This document shows, piece after piece, positions 32,357-39,939 of a stretch of DNA of 64,000 nt (its first letter is position 1; the number at the start of each line of letters is the position of its first letter). Source of the stretch: JOPF133 sp035505095 (GTDB lineage Bacteria; Acidobacteriota; Terriglobia; Bryobacterales; Bryobacteraceae); the NCBI GenBank assembly GCA_035505095.1, contig DATJRE010000235.1:1-64000 (forward strand), written 5' to 3'. A model generated the notes under the pieces. The model ran no database searches, was not told the DNA's origin, and saw only the letters and a list, made by a program, of their open reading frames with translations. The position numbers and the translations under genes were made by a program.

Positions 32357-33622
32357 ATGAGATACGCCTGGCTCGGTTGCCTGCTCCTCGGCAGCCAGCT
32401 TCTCGCCGGTACGCAGGACTCCGAATTCAACGTCAATACCCGCTATACGGTCGAAACCGTGGTGCTCTCCGGCGATGGCTGGACCAGCAACCTGGGTGCC
32501 GATCCGCACGGCGGCAAAATCAGCTCCATCCTGCGGCGCGACATCCTGGCGCTCATCGGGAACAAGCTCAATCCGGCGGCCCTCGATCAGATGGCTAACC
32601 GGTTGCGCCGCGAGTTTCATGCCCATACCGTCGAGCGGCATGTACTTCGCGGTAAGGCCCCCGAATCCGTCCAGGTGGTCTTTAAGATCGAGCTGCGGCC
32701 CACCCGCTTCGATCTTTCCGTCCCCCGATTCCTGTACAGTAGCCGCCAAGGGTGGAGCGGCGGGGTGCAGGGCGCTGCCACGGTGGCCTTGCACAACAGT
32801 TTCACCGTAGGGATTGTGAGCGATTCCGACCAGCTCGCCGAGCGGTACGCGGGCGTGGTGGCGCGCTACGAAAACACCAGCCTGGGCGCCGATCGCGCAC
32901 GGCTGGCCTTCCAGTTCGAAAGCTACCACGATGAGTGGAGCAATAACACCCTGGCCCTCCAACCGGCCGAATCCAGCGTGGGCGGCCTCTACCGCAGCCG
33001 CGAAAACTTCCAGCCGGAGGCCACCCTGGTGCTGGCGAAGCCCCTCAGCCTTACCATAGGGACCAGCTTCGAACGGCTCCAGGAGGAATCGCCGGATGCC
33101 CCGGTGCAATCCGCCAACGCAGTCTTCTCCACACTGCGCTATCATGAAACGCTAGAGGATTCGGACAATCAGCAGGACTTGGACGCAGATTACAGCCTGC
33201 GCTCCGCGAATCGGGCTTTGGGCAGCGACTTCATTTACGCCCGGCACCGCTGGGATTTTCGCTACACGTTAAACCACGGCAAGGCGGTGGTGATCGAAGA
33301 CCTTTCGGCGGGCATAATTACGGGGCGCGCGCCAATTTATGAGCGTTTCGTACTGGGCAATAGCAGTACTTTAAGGGGTTGGAATAAGTACGATCTCGAT
33401 CCTTTCGGCGGAAACCGCATGGTTCACAATTCCGTCGATTTGCGATACGGCCTTTTGCAGATTTTCTACGATTCTGGAGCGGTCTGGGACCGCGGGGACT
33501 CAGCCACAATCCGGCATTCGGCCGGCATCGGAGTGCGCCAGGGCATCTTTTCGCTGGCACTGGCATTTCCGCTTCGCGACGGCCGGATCGACCCGGTTCT
33601 CTTATTGAGCATGAATTATTGA
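32357..33622 (+). CDS. Single-POTRA Omp85/BamA-family outer-membrane protein
   Basis: About 421 residues. A signal peptide (MRYAWLGCLLLGSQLLAG) is followed by one POTRA-like domain (residues about 25-105) and a D15-type beta-barrel. The barrel holds the family motif around LGNSSTLRGWNKYDLDPFGGNRM (with LRGW as the VRGY equivalent) and the end IFYDSGAVWDRG ... LLSMNY. BamA and TamA have five and three POTRAs respectively, so this is a reduced member, like FhaC/patatin-type or small Acidobacteria Omp85 proteins. AAGGGG lies 7 nt before the ATG. Its stop overlaps the next start (TGATG), linking it to the downstream NtrYX unit. Confidence 0.88.
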   Translation: MRYAWLGCLLLGSQLLAGTQDSEFNVNTRYTVETVVLSGDGWTSNLGADPHGGKISSILRRDILALIGNKLNPAALDQMANRLRREFHAHTVERHVLRGKAPESVQVVFKIELRPTRFDLSVPRFLYSSRQGWSGGVQGAATVALHNSFTVGIVSDSDQLAERYAGVVARYENTSLGADRARLAFQFESYHDEWSNNTLALQPAESSVGGLYRSRENFQPEATLVLAKPLSLTIGTSFERLQEESPDAPVQSANAVFSTLRYHETLEDSDNQQDLDADYSLRSANRALGSDFIYARHRWDFRYTLNHGKAVVIEDLSAGIITGRAPIYERFVLGNSSTLRGWNKYDLDPFGGNRMVHNSVDLRYGLLQIFYDSGAVWDRGDSATIRHSAGIGVRQGIFSLALAFPLRDGRIDPVLLLSMNY

Positions 33623-34248
33623 TGACGGCGCTACTGGCGCGAGACATTGGAATCAGCCGACGACGCTGGCTTCTGGCCGGCTTGACTCTTCCTCTGTTCG
33701 GCAGCCGGACGGTCGAGCCGCTGCAGGTCAATTTCGATGGCGATAACCTCCACGTGGCCGCGCCGGGGCTCCATTTTCTGACCGGTAAGCCGCTGGAACG
33801 CCTGCGCGATGCCGCCACGGTGGCGTTCCTCTCGCAGCTTACGATCTATAGCGACGACCGCGGCACGGTATTCCGGCGCATGCCGGAACGCATCATTGTG
33901 AGCTACGACCTGTGGGAGGAAAAGTTTGCAGTCTCGATTACCGGGCCGGCGGCGCGCTCCAATTCCCACATGGGAGCGGCGCAGGCGGAGCTCTGGGTAA
34001 TCGACGGGTTGGCGGTCAGCGCCCTCGGGATGGATCCCAACCGCCAGTTCTGGCTGCAGTTCGAGTTGCGCACCAGCGACCGCCGCGAATGGTCGCAGTT
34101 GCTAGGGGAAACGGGCATCAGTCTGAACAGCCTGCTCGACTGGATGACCAGGCAGCGCGGCCCCGACGATGCCTACTGGACCCGCAGCGCCGGCCCGTTT
34201 CGCCTGGTAGATTTGCCCCGCACCCCGCGCGGGCCCAGAAACGGGTGA
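33622..34248 (+). CDS. Exported protein of unknown function upstream of NtrY/NtrX
   Basis: About 208 residues. The N-terminus has a twin-arginine-like RRRWLLAGLTLPLFGS segment. A beta-rich domain follows (LQVNFDGDNLHVAAPGLHFLTGKPLERLRDAATVAFLSQLTIYSD ... RIIVSYDLWEEKFAVSI ... FWLQFELRTSD). It resembles DUF4390-like proteins by position, since such genes precede ntrY in other bacteria, but the sequence match is not certain. Overlaps both neighbours (TGATG at its start, GTGA at its end), so translation is coupled through the whole unit. Confidence 0.7.
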   Translation: MTALLARDIGISRRRWLLAGLTLPLFGSRTVEPLQVNFDGDNLHVAAPGLHFLTGKPLERLRDAATVAFLSQLTIYSDDRGTVFRRMPERIIVSYDLWEEKFAVSITGPAARSNSHMGAAQAELWVIDGLAVSALGMDPNRQFWLQFELRTSDRREWSQLLGETGISLNSLLDWMTRQRGPDDAYWTRSAGPFRLVDLPRTPRGPRNG

Positions 34249-35660
34249 ACCGCCTACGCAATAAGCTTATCCTGATCTTCCTGGCCGCTACCCTTGCCCC
34301 GCTGGCTGTGACTATCTGGATCACCACCGGGTTGCTCGAATACACCCTTAGATTTTCGGCCACCGGCGACCTGGAAACCCTCTCGCGCTCGCTCGAACAG
34401 ACCAGCCGCGAGTTGTACCAGCGTAAGCGCGAGGAACTCAAACAGGATGTGCAGACCGGCAAATTGCAGCCCCGCAAATTCGCCGCCGCGGCCAGCTCGG
34501 GCTGGCCTGAGGAAGTCACCGCCTTCGCCGATAGCGACGAACCGGAGCGCTTCGTCCCGCCCGAACAGGAGGGCGACCGGCTGGATTACCTGGTGCGGCA
34601 CGGCGAGGACGTTTGGCTTTACTCAATGAGTATGGGCGACGTGGCCCTGGCCCGCATCCGCGGCGAAATTCGCGATGCCCGCCGCCTGGTAGAGTTTTTC
34701 AAAGAGCACGACCTGCGCCGCGGCCTGCCCCTGATCTACATCCTGCTGGCGGCCTGCGTCTGGTTGCTGGCGCTGGGCATGCTGATCTACCTGGCGCATC
34801 GCATCAGCCGTCCCATCCAGCAATTGACCGCCGGCCTGAGCGAGCTGGCCGCCGGAGATTTGAAGGCTCGCGTGCCGCCCGGCCGCGATGACGAAATCGG
34901 CCGCGCCATGGAGGCCTTCAACCACATGGCCTGCAAGCTGGAAGAGACCACCGAGCGCCTGGTCTATCTGGGCCAGCTCGCAAGCTGGCAGATGCTGGCC
35001 CGCAAAACCGCTCACGAGGTGAAGAACTCGCTGACGCCCATCCGGCTCACCGTCGAAGAGATGCTGGCCCGCTACTACGACGCCGACCGCACCTTTATGG
35101 AGCAGGCCACCCAAATCGTGGTGGACGAGATCGAAACCCTGGAACGCCGCGTGCGCGCCTTTTCTCAGTTTGCCGCCGAGCCGCCCCTGGCGCCCTTCCC
35201 GGTGGACGTGAACCAGGTGCTCGAAGAGCGCGTGGCCTTCCTCAAAAATGCCCACCCCGAGGTGACTTACGAGTGTCGGCTGGCCCCCAGTGTGCCGCCG
35301 GTGATGGCCGACCAGGACATGCTGAAAGGCATCCTCACCAACCTGCTGGAGAACGCCGCGGAAGCCGCCGGCGAGGGCGGCCGCATTCTGGGCCTTACCG
35401 CCGCGGTGAACGGCCGGGTAGCCATCGAGGTACACGATTCCGGGCCGGGACTCAGCGAGCAGGCGCGCGCCTCGCTGTTCCAGCCTACGATTTCCTTCAA
35501 AAAGCGGGGTATGGGACTGGGCCTTTCCATCGCGCGCAAAAGCGCCTTGCTCTCGGGCGGAGACATCGTTGTGGTGAAAGGAGAACTGGGCGGCGCGGGG
35601 TTCCGTGTGCTGCTGCCCGTGGAAACCAATGGCATCCAAACGCGTCCTGATCGTGGATGA
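34245..35660 (+). CDS. NtrY-type membrane sensor histidine kinase
   Basis: About 471 residues. Two transmembrane helices (9-31 and 162-184) flank an extracytoplasmic region of about 130 residues. HAMP follows (185-237), then the DHp domain with phospho-accepting H257 in KTAHEVKNSLTPIRLTVEEM, then the ATPase domain: N box LLENAAEA, G1 HDSGPGLS, G2 GMGLGLSIARK. Structure and gene order match NtrY. GTG start inside the previous stop. It overlaps the next gene by 32 nt. It should phosphorylate the adjacent NtrX-like regulator; the signal is probably in the envelope. Confidence 0.93.
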   Translation: MNRLRNKLILIFLAATLAPLAVTIWITTGLLEYTLRFSATGDLETLSRSLEQTSRELYQRKREELKQDVQTGKLQPRKFAAAASSGWPEEVTAFADSDEPERFVPPEQEGDRLDYLVRHGEDVWLYSMSMGDVALARIRGEIRDARRLVEFFKEHDLRRGLPLIYILLAACVWLLALGMLIYLAHRISRPIQQLTAGLSELAAGDLKARVPPGRDDEIGRAMEAFNHMACKLEETTERLVYLGQLASWQMLARKTAHEVKNSLTPIRLTVEEMLARYYDADRTFMEQATQIVVDEIETLERRVRAFSQFAAEPPLAPFPVDVNQVLEERVAFLKNAHPEVTYECRLAPSVPPVMADQDMLKGILTNLLENAAEAAGEGGRILGLTAAVNGRVAIEVHDSGPGLSEQARASLFQPTISFKKRGMGLGLSIARKSALLSGGDIVVVKGELGGAGFRVLLPVETNGIQTRPDRG

Positions 35661-36975
35661 TGAAGAAAATATCGGGCGCTCGCTGCGCATGATCCTGGAG
35701 CGCGAGGGATACGCGGTCAACGTGTGCCGCTCGGTGGCCGAATTCGGCCGCCATCCCGACGTGCAGCGCGCCGACGCTTTCCTGTTCGATATGAAACTGC
35801 CCGACGGCAACGGCATCGACCTGTTGCGTACCGTCCGGCAGAACGGCGCGCCGTCGCCGGCTATCATGATCTCCGGCCACGGCACCATCGCCGATGCGGT
35901 GGAAGCCACCCGCGCCGGGGCCTTCGATTTTCTCGAAAAGCCGCTCAGCCGCGACCGCGTGCTGCTGGCCCTGAAGCACGCCCTGGAGCAGAACAGCCTG
36001 CGGCAGGAAAACGAGCGCCTCCGCGAACTGGTAGGCGGCGCGCCCAAGATGATCGGCGGAAGTCCTGCCTGGGAGCGGGCCGTAGCCCAGGCCTCCATGG
36101 CCGCCCGTTCGGATGCCCGCGTGCTGCTGATCGGCGAATCGGGCACCGGCAAAGAGCTGCTGGCGGCCCATATTCACAACGCCAGCCCCTTCGCCGCGGG
36201 CGCGTTCGTCAAGGTGAACTGCGCGGCCATCCCTACCGAGCTGCTGGAAACCGAGCTGTTCGGCCATGAGAAGGGGTCCTTCACCGGCGCCACCGCCACC
36301 CGCCGCGGTAAATTCGAGCTGGCCGATGGCGGCACCATCTTCCTGGACGAAGTGGGCGACTTGCACGGCGCTTCCCAGGCCAAGCTGCTGCGCGTCCTGC
36401 AGGAGGGCGAGTTCCACCGCGTAGGCGGCGAGCAGATCATCCACGTCAACGTGCGGGTGGTCTCGGCCACCAACCGCGACCTGGCGGCCCTGGTGGCGGG
36501 CGAGAAGTTCCGCGAAGATCTGTATTACCGCCTCAGTGTGGTGCCCATCCGCGTGCCGGCGCTGCGCGAACGGCCCCACGATATCCGTCTGCTGGCCGAG
36601 TACTTCCTCGAAGACTTCTGCGCGCGCAACAACTTCAAGCGCAAGACCCTCGACGAAAGCGTCTACCCCATGCTCGAAAGCTATGCCTGGCCGGGCAATG
36701 CGCGCGAGCTGCGCAACGTCATCGAGCGCATGGCCATCCTGACCCAGGGCGAGCGCCTGACCCGCGATTCCATCCCCGTCGAGGTGCGTGTGCAACGCGA
36801 AAGCGGCCCGAAATCGACGATTCAGGAAGCCCGCGAATCGGCCGAGCGCGAGCACATCCTGCGGGCGCTCGAAGAGAGCAACTGGAACGTTTCCGGCGCC
36901 GCGCGGGCGCTCGGCATGGAGCGAACCAATCTCCACAAGCGCATTCGCGCGCTGGGGCTGAGCCGCGGAAAGTGA
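35629..36975 (+). CDS. NtrX/AtoC-type sigma54-dependent response regulator
   Basis: About 448 residues. The receiver domain has phospho-accepting D54 (FLFDMKLPDG). The AAA+ sigma54-interaction domain carries Walker A GESGTGKE (169-176), the sigma54-contact loop GSFTGA (216-221, a variant of GAFTGA) and Walker B-type FLDEVGD. The C-terminal Fis-type HTH ends WNVSGAARALGMERTNLHKRI. Start at ATG 35629, inside the kinase gene. No sigma54 promoter of the TGGCAC-N5-TTGC type was found in the window, so its targets lie elsewhere or are degenerate. Confidence 0.94.
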   Translation: MASKRVLIVDDEENIGRSLRMILEREGYAVNVCRSVAEFGRHPDVQRADAFLFDMKLPDGNGIDLLRTVRQNGAPSPAIMISGHGTIADAVEATRAGAFDFLEKPLSRDRVLLALKHALEQNSLRQENERLRELVGGAPKMIGGSPAWERAVAQASMAARSDARVLLIGESGTGKELLAAHIHNASPFAAGAFVKVNCAAIPTELLETELFGHEKGSFTGATATRRGKFELADGGTIFLDEVGDLHGASQAKLLRVLQEGEFHRVGGEQIIHVNVRVVSATNRDLAALVAGEKFREDLYYRLSVVPIRVPALRERPHDIRLLAEYFLEDFCARNNFKRKTLDESVYPMLESYAWPGNARELRNVIERMAILTQGERLTRDSIPVEVRVQRESGPKSTIQEARESAEREHILRALEESNWNVSGAARALGMERTNLHKRIRALGLSRGK

Positions 36976-36987
36976 AATAATGGCCTT

Positions 36988-37512
36988 ATGGCGGCGTTGA
37001 CCGGCGTTCCGGTGGAAGAGTATCTGCACACCAGCTACGACCCTGACCGGGAGTATGTGAACGGACAACTCGTGGAGCGCCACGTGGGCGAATATCGTCA
37101 CAGTATGCTGCAGGGACTGCTTGCGATTCTGCTGGGGATGCGGCGGCGCGAGCGAGGCTTCCGCCTCTTCATCGAGCAGCGGGTGCAAGTGAGCGACGAG
37201 CCGCGATACCGCATCCCGGATCTCTGCGTGAAAGCCTTGCCGCATCAACAGACGTCCGTTCTGGTCCGTCCCGATCTGGTGATCGAGATCGTATCGCCGG
37301 ACGATGGGCCGACGGAGATGCTGGAAAAGATCGCCGATTATCACTCGGCCGGCATCCCTTACACCTGGGTAGCCGATCCTGATAAGCGCGCCCTGATCGA
37401 GGCTGATGGGACCGGCATCCGCCGCCCGGCCGGACTGGTGCTCTCGACGCCGCTCGTCGGCGAAGTTGATTTCGCCGCGTTATTCGACGAACTCGACCAG
37501 CCCGCCGCGTGA
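36988..37512 (+). CDS. Uma2-family (DUF820) restriction-endonuclease-fold protein
   Basis: 174 residues. PD-(D/E)XK-like core: VEEYLHTSYDPDREYVNGQLVER, then RVQVSDEPRYRIPDLCVKA with the catalytic Asp in RIPDL, then LVIEIVSPDD, and PYTWVADPDKRALIE. Uma2 proteins are abundant in cyanobacteria and soil bacteria, may act on DNA, and their biological role is unknown. It starts 12 nt after the NtrX-like stop, so may share its transcript. Followed by a hairpin at 37523. Confidence 0.9.
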   Translation: MAALTGVPVEEYLHTSYDPDREYVNGQLVERHVGEYRHSMLQGLLAILLGMRRRERGFRLFIEQRVQVSDEPRYRIPDLCVKALPHQQTSVLVRPDLVIEIVSPDDGPTEMLEKIADYHSAGIPYTWVADPDKRALIEADGTGIRRPAGLVLSTPLVGEVDFAALFDELDQPAA

Positions 37513-37522
37513 CCGCGACGTC

Positions 37523-37539
37523 CGCGGATCGTATCCGCG
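37523..37539 (+). terminator. 7-bp hairpin after the Uma2 gene
   Basis: CGCGGAT and ATCCGCG flank a CGT loop, 11 nt after the stop. There is no T-tract. A possible transcript end for the Omp85-NtrYX-Uma2 unit. Confidence 0.4.
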
Positions 37540-37723
37540 AGATTCATGATTGGCGTATGCGGACGACAGCCGCGAGGGGAAGCCTATCGGAAGCGCCACC
37601 TCGTGTTCGCCGTCGCCCGCGCGGCAGACCTGCATGCGCTGTCCGGGCGGACGGCCAGCCGCACAGGTCTCCGGGTTAAAATAGGCACTTCGAGCAGGCA
37701 GTCTCCTTATGCCTCCGTGCGCC

Positions 37724-38839
37724 ATGAAATTTACGCCCGCCCTTTTCGCCATTCTTTTCGCGATCGCGCCCCAGGCTGCCACCCTGCCGGTGATTCCCGG
37801 CAATTCGGTCCGCGGCGCCCGGATCTTCGAAACCGAGCAATGTATCCGCTGCCATGCGGTCAACGGCCGGGGGGGCCGCGTGGGCGTCGACCTGGGCCGC
37901 GCCGTTCCGCGCCACTACACCCCCGCGTACCTCGCCAGCACCATGTGGAACCATGCGCCGGTCATGTGGTCGGCAATCGATAAAGCCGGCATCGAGAGTC
38001 CCAAACTCACCCCGGAAAGCGCCGCCGATCTGTTCGCGTACTTCTATTCCGCGCGTTATTTCGAAAAGTCCGGCGATCCGCAGCGCGGCAAGCAGGTCTT
38101 CGAAACCAAGCACTGCAACGGGTGCCACGGCATCACCGACTCGCGCGCCGAAGGGGCCCCGCCGGTGGCCCAGTGGGAATCGCTGGCCGACCCGATCCTT
38201 CTGGCGCAGCAGATGTGGAACCACACTTTCCGCATGCGCCAGGCCTTCCATCGCCGCAACCTGGAGTGGCAGTCGCTCACCAGCCAGGACCTCACCGATA
38301 TCCTCGGCTACCTGCGCTCGCTCCCCGAAACCGCGCACCTGGCCGCGCGGTTTTCCAACACCACCGGGGAGGGCGGCGAGCAGATCTTTCACGACAAGGG
38401 CTGCGCCCATTGCCACACCGGCCAACTCGCCCTGGAAGACCGGCTCCACAACATGACCCTTACCGACATCGCCGTCGATATGTGGAACCACGCCCCGCGC
38501 ATGGCCGACCAGCCGCCGCTCCTGACGGCCGAAGAGATGCGCCAACTCCTGAGCTTCCTGTGGATGCGGCAGTTCGTCTACCCGGGCGGCAACATCGCCG
38601 CGGGCAAGAAGGTTTTCCAGGAGCGCAACTGCGCCGCGTGTCACATGGCCGGCCGCAACGGTGCGCCGCCGCTACCCGGGCAGGCCCGCAAATATTCCGA
38701 AGTGACCATCATCTCCGCATTGTGGCGCCACGGCCCGCAAATGCTGCGGCGGATGAACCAGGCCGGTATCGCCTGGCCCCAGTTCGCCAACGCGCAGGAA
38801 GTTGCGGATATGATCGCCTACCTGAACTCCATCCAATAG
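37724..38839 (+). CDS. Exported tetrahaem c-type cytochrome built of four repeats
   Basis: 371 residues after a signal peptide (MKFTPALFAILFAIAPQAA). Four cytochrome c units of about 80-90 residues each carry one haem site: CIRCH (40-44), CNGCH (131-135), CAHCH (227-231) and CAACH (303-307). Each is followed at near-constant distance by an 8-residue motif, MWNHAPVM (74-81), MWNHTFRM (164-171), MWNHAPRM (253-260) and LWRHGPQM (333-340). The final Met may be the axial haem ligand. The protein should work in the periplasm as an electron carrier. The ATG at 37724 is used; an ATG 15 nt earlier adds five residues. No oxidase or dehydrogenase gene is adjacent. Confidence 0.92.
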   Translation: MKFTPALFAILFAIAPQAATLPVIPGNSVRGARIFETEQCIRCHAVNGRGGRVGVDLGRAVPRHYTPAYLASTMWNHAPVMWSAIDKAGIESPKLTPESAADLFAYFYSARYFEKSGDPQRGKQVFETKHCNGCHGITDSRAEGAPPVAQWESLADPILLAQQMWNHTFRMRQAFHRRNLEWQSLTSQDLTDILGYLRSLPETAHLAARFSNTTGEGGEQIFHDKGCAHCHTGQLALEDRLHNMTLTDIAVDMWNHAPRMADQPPLLTAEEMRQLLSFLWMRQFVYPGGNIAAGKKVFQERNCAACHMAGRNGAPPLPGQARKYSEVTIISALWRHGPQMLRRMNQAGIAWPQFANAQEVADMIAYLNSIQ

Positions 38840-39521
38840 CGCTCCCATGGGACGCGTTTTGAGGGGTACTCCCCGTCAAGGCAGTCCTCCGCAAGCCAGT
38901 TTCGGTTCGAACCCTGTTCGCAAAATTCAGCCCACAATCTTCTCAATCCTGTCAATCATTTACAGACTCACCCTTCCGGAACCCCCAAACCCGCGTGCTA
39001 CCGTGAGCTTGTAAACAAAGCTGCTCGCTCGCCGAGCGCAGCCCGTTTGGTAGAGTACGTACCGGCGCCTGAACTGATCAGAGGCCTTAAAGTCCGGTTG
39101 GCATGCGTATTCGAGCTTTCGGAAGGCGACTGGTAGCGGCAGGTTCTCTTTGACGGGGAGAATCAGTCGTTGTCGGACGGGTTACGGAACCGGTTCCAAT
39201 GTCCCGGCGCCAAACAGCGCCGCCAACGAACAGAACGAGCGAAAAGAACCAAAAAGATAGCCTGAAAACACTCGGATTCTCGCAAATTCCCCGCACTGCG
39301 CCGCCACTGCGCCCTCCGCCTCCTCGCGCATCGGGCCCAGACGGCCCCGGTATTCAACCCCAACCACGGCAACGCCACAATTTCCGGATTTCGCGTCACC
39401 AAGTCCGCTGCCGCGGCGTGATCTGCCGGAGCACTCACTAATTTTCCAAAATAATCTGTAACCTCCGCCCGCATTTCTCTTATTGCCCTCCAGGAAGGTC
39501 CGAAAGCAGAAAGGACATATT
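38840..39521. other. Long intergenic region, lower GC, with no supported gene
   Basis: 682 nt between the cytochrome and the orphan gene. It includes the palindrome TCCCATGGGA (38843-38852) and a small hairpin with a GGGGTACTCCCC core (38863-38874). GC falls below that of neighbouring genes from about 38930 to 39060. Several open frames are present but none shows conserved motifs; a decayed or recently acquired segment is likely. The AAAGGA ribosome site for the next gene ends the region. Confidence 0.5.
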
Positions 39522-39905
39522 ATGGGAAAACTGAAATCCGCATTAAGCTCTTTGGCAACCCTCGCGGACGCCATCGAAAAAAAAGGTGACGCCACCCTGT
39601 CTGAACTGACAAGCAGAGCCACGTCGGTGAGCCAGAACAGCTCGCGGGTTCACGGAGGCTACGAGCTGCTGTGTATGTATTTGAAACAGAAGGCCCTGAG
39701 AGAGGGCGCCAAGATCGACGCCTGGAGTAATTCCACGCTGCAGGACCATATGGACCCCAAGATCGCCGAGTTCATCAAGAGCATTGAGGGCGTGCGCGGT
39801 GACATGGTTGCGGCGTTCAAGGCCTATGACGATACCACATGGGCCGCCGCGTTTTCCAATCATTCGCCCAGGCCGGCTCACTGCCCGCCGCGTATCCTTA
39901 TATAG
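39522..39905 (+). CDS. Orphan small helical protein, unknown function
   Basis: 127 residues. Start at ATG 39522 with AAAGGA 8 nt upstream. Predicted mostly helical (GKLKSALSSLATLADAIEKK, YELLCMYLKQKALREG, KIAEFIKSIEGVRGDMVAAFKAYDD), with a Pro-rich end. No signal peptide or recognised domain. Base composition is less GC-rich than its neighbours, and it follows a low-GC intergenic stretch, so it may be acquired. It converges on the GH42 gene. Confidence 0.6.
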   Translation: MGKLKSALSSLATLADAIEKKGDATLSELTSRATSVSQNSSRVHGGYELLCMYLKQKALREGAKIDAWSNSTLQDHMDPKIAEFIKSIEGVRGDMVAAFKAYDDTTWAAAFSNHSPRPAHCPPRILI

Positions 39906-39939
39906 AGCGGTTGCCGGCGTGAACCCCGTTTGCGGCCGG

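Noticed and set aside
33556..33572. TGGCAC word as a sigma54 promoter near the NtrX-type gene
   Set aside because: The second half (TTGC) is missing at the required 5-nt spacing and the word lies inside a coding region.
35497..37344. Long minus-strand frame opposite the NtrX-type gene
   Set aside because: Shadow frame of an intact sigma54 activator; composition is His/Gly/Arg-rich with no domain.
38895..38935. tRNA-like TTCGGTTCGAACCC T-arm motif
   Set aside because: No acceptor stem, anticodon arm or CCA-adjacent pairing can be folded around it on either strand.
39163..39474. Minus-strand frame in the low-GC gap as a gene
   Set aside because: No ribosome site, no conserved motif, and the translation is Arg/Trp-rich like other shadow frames.
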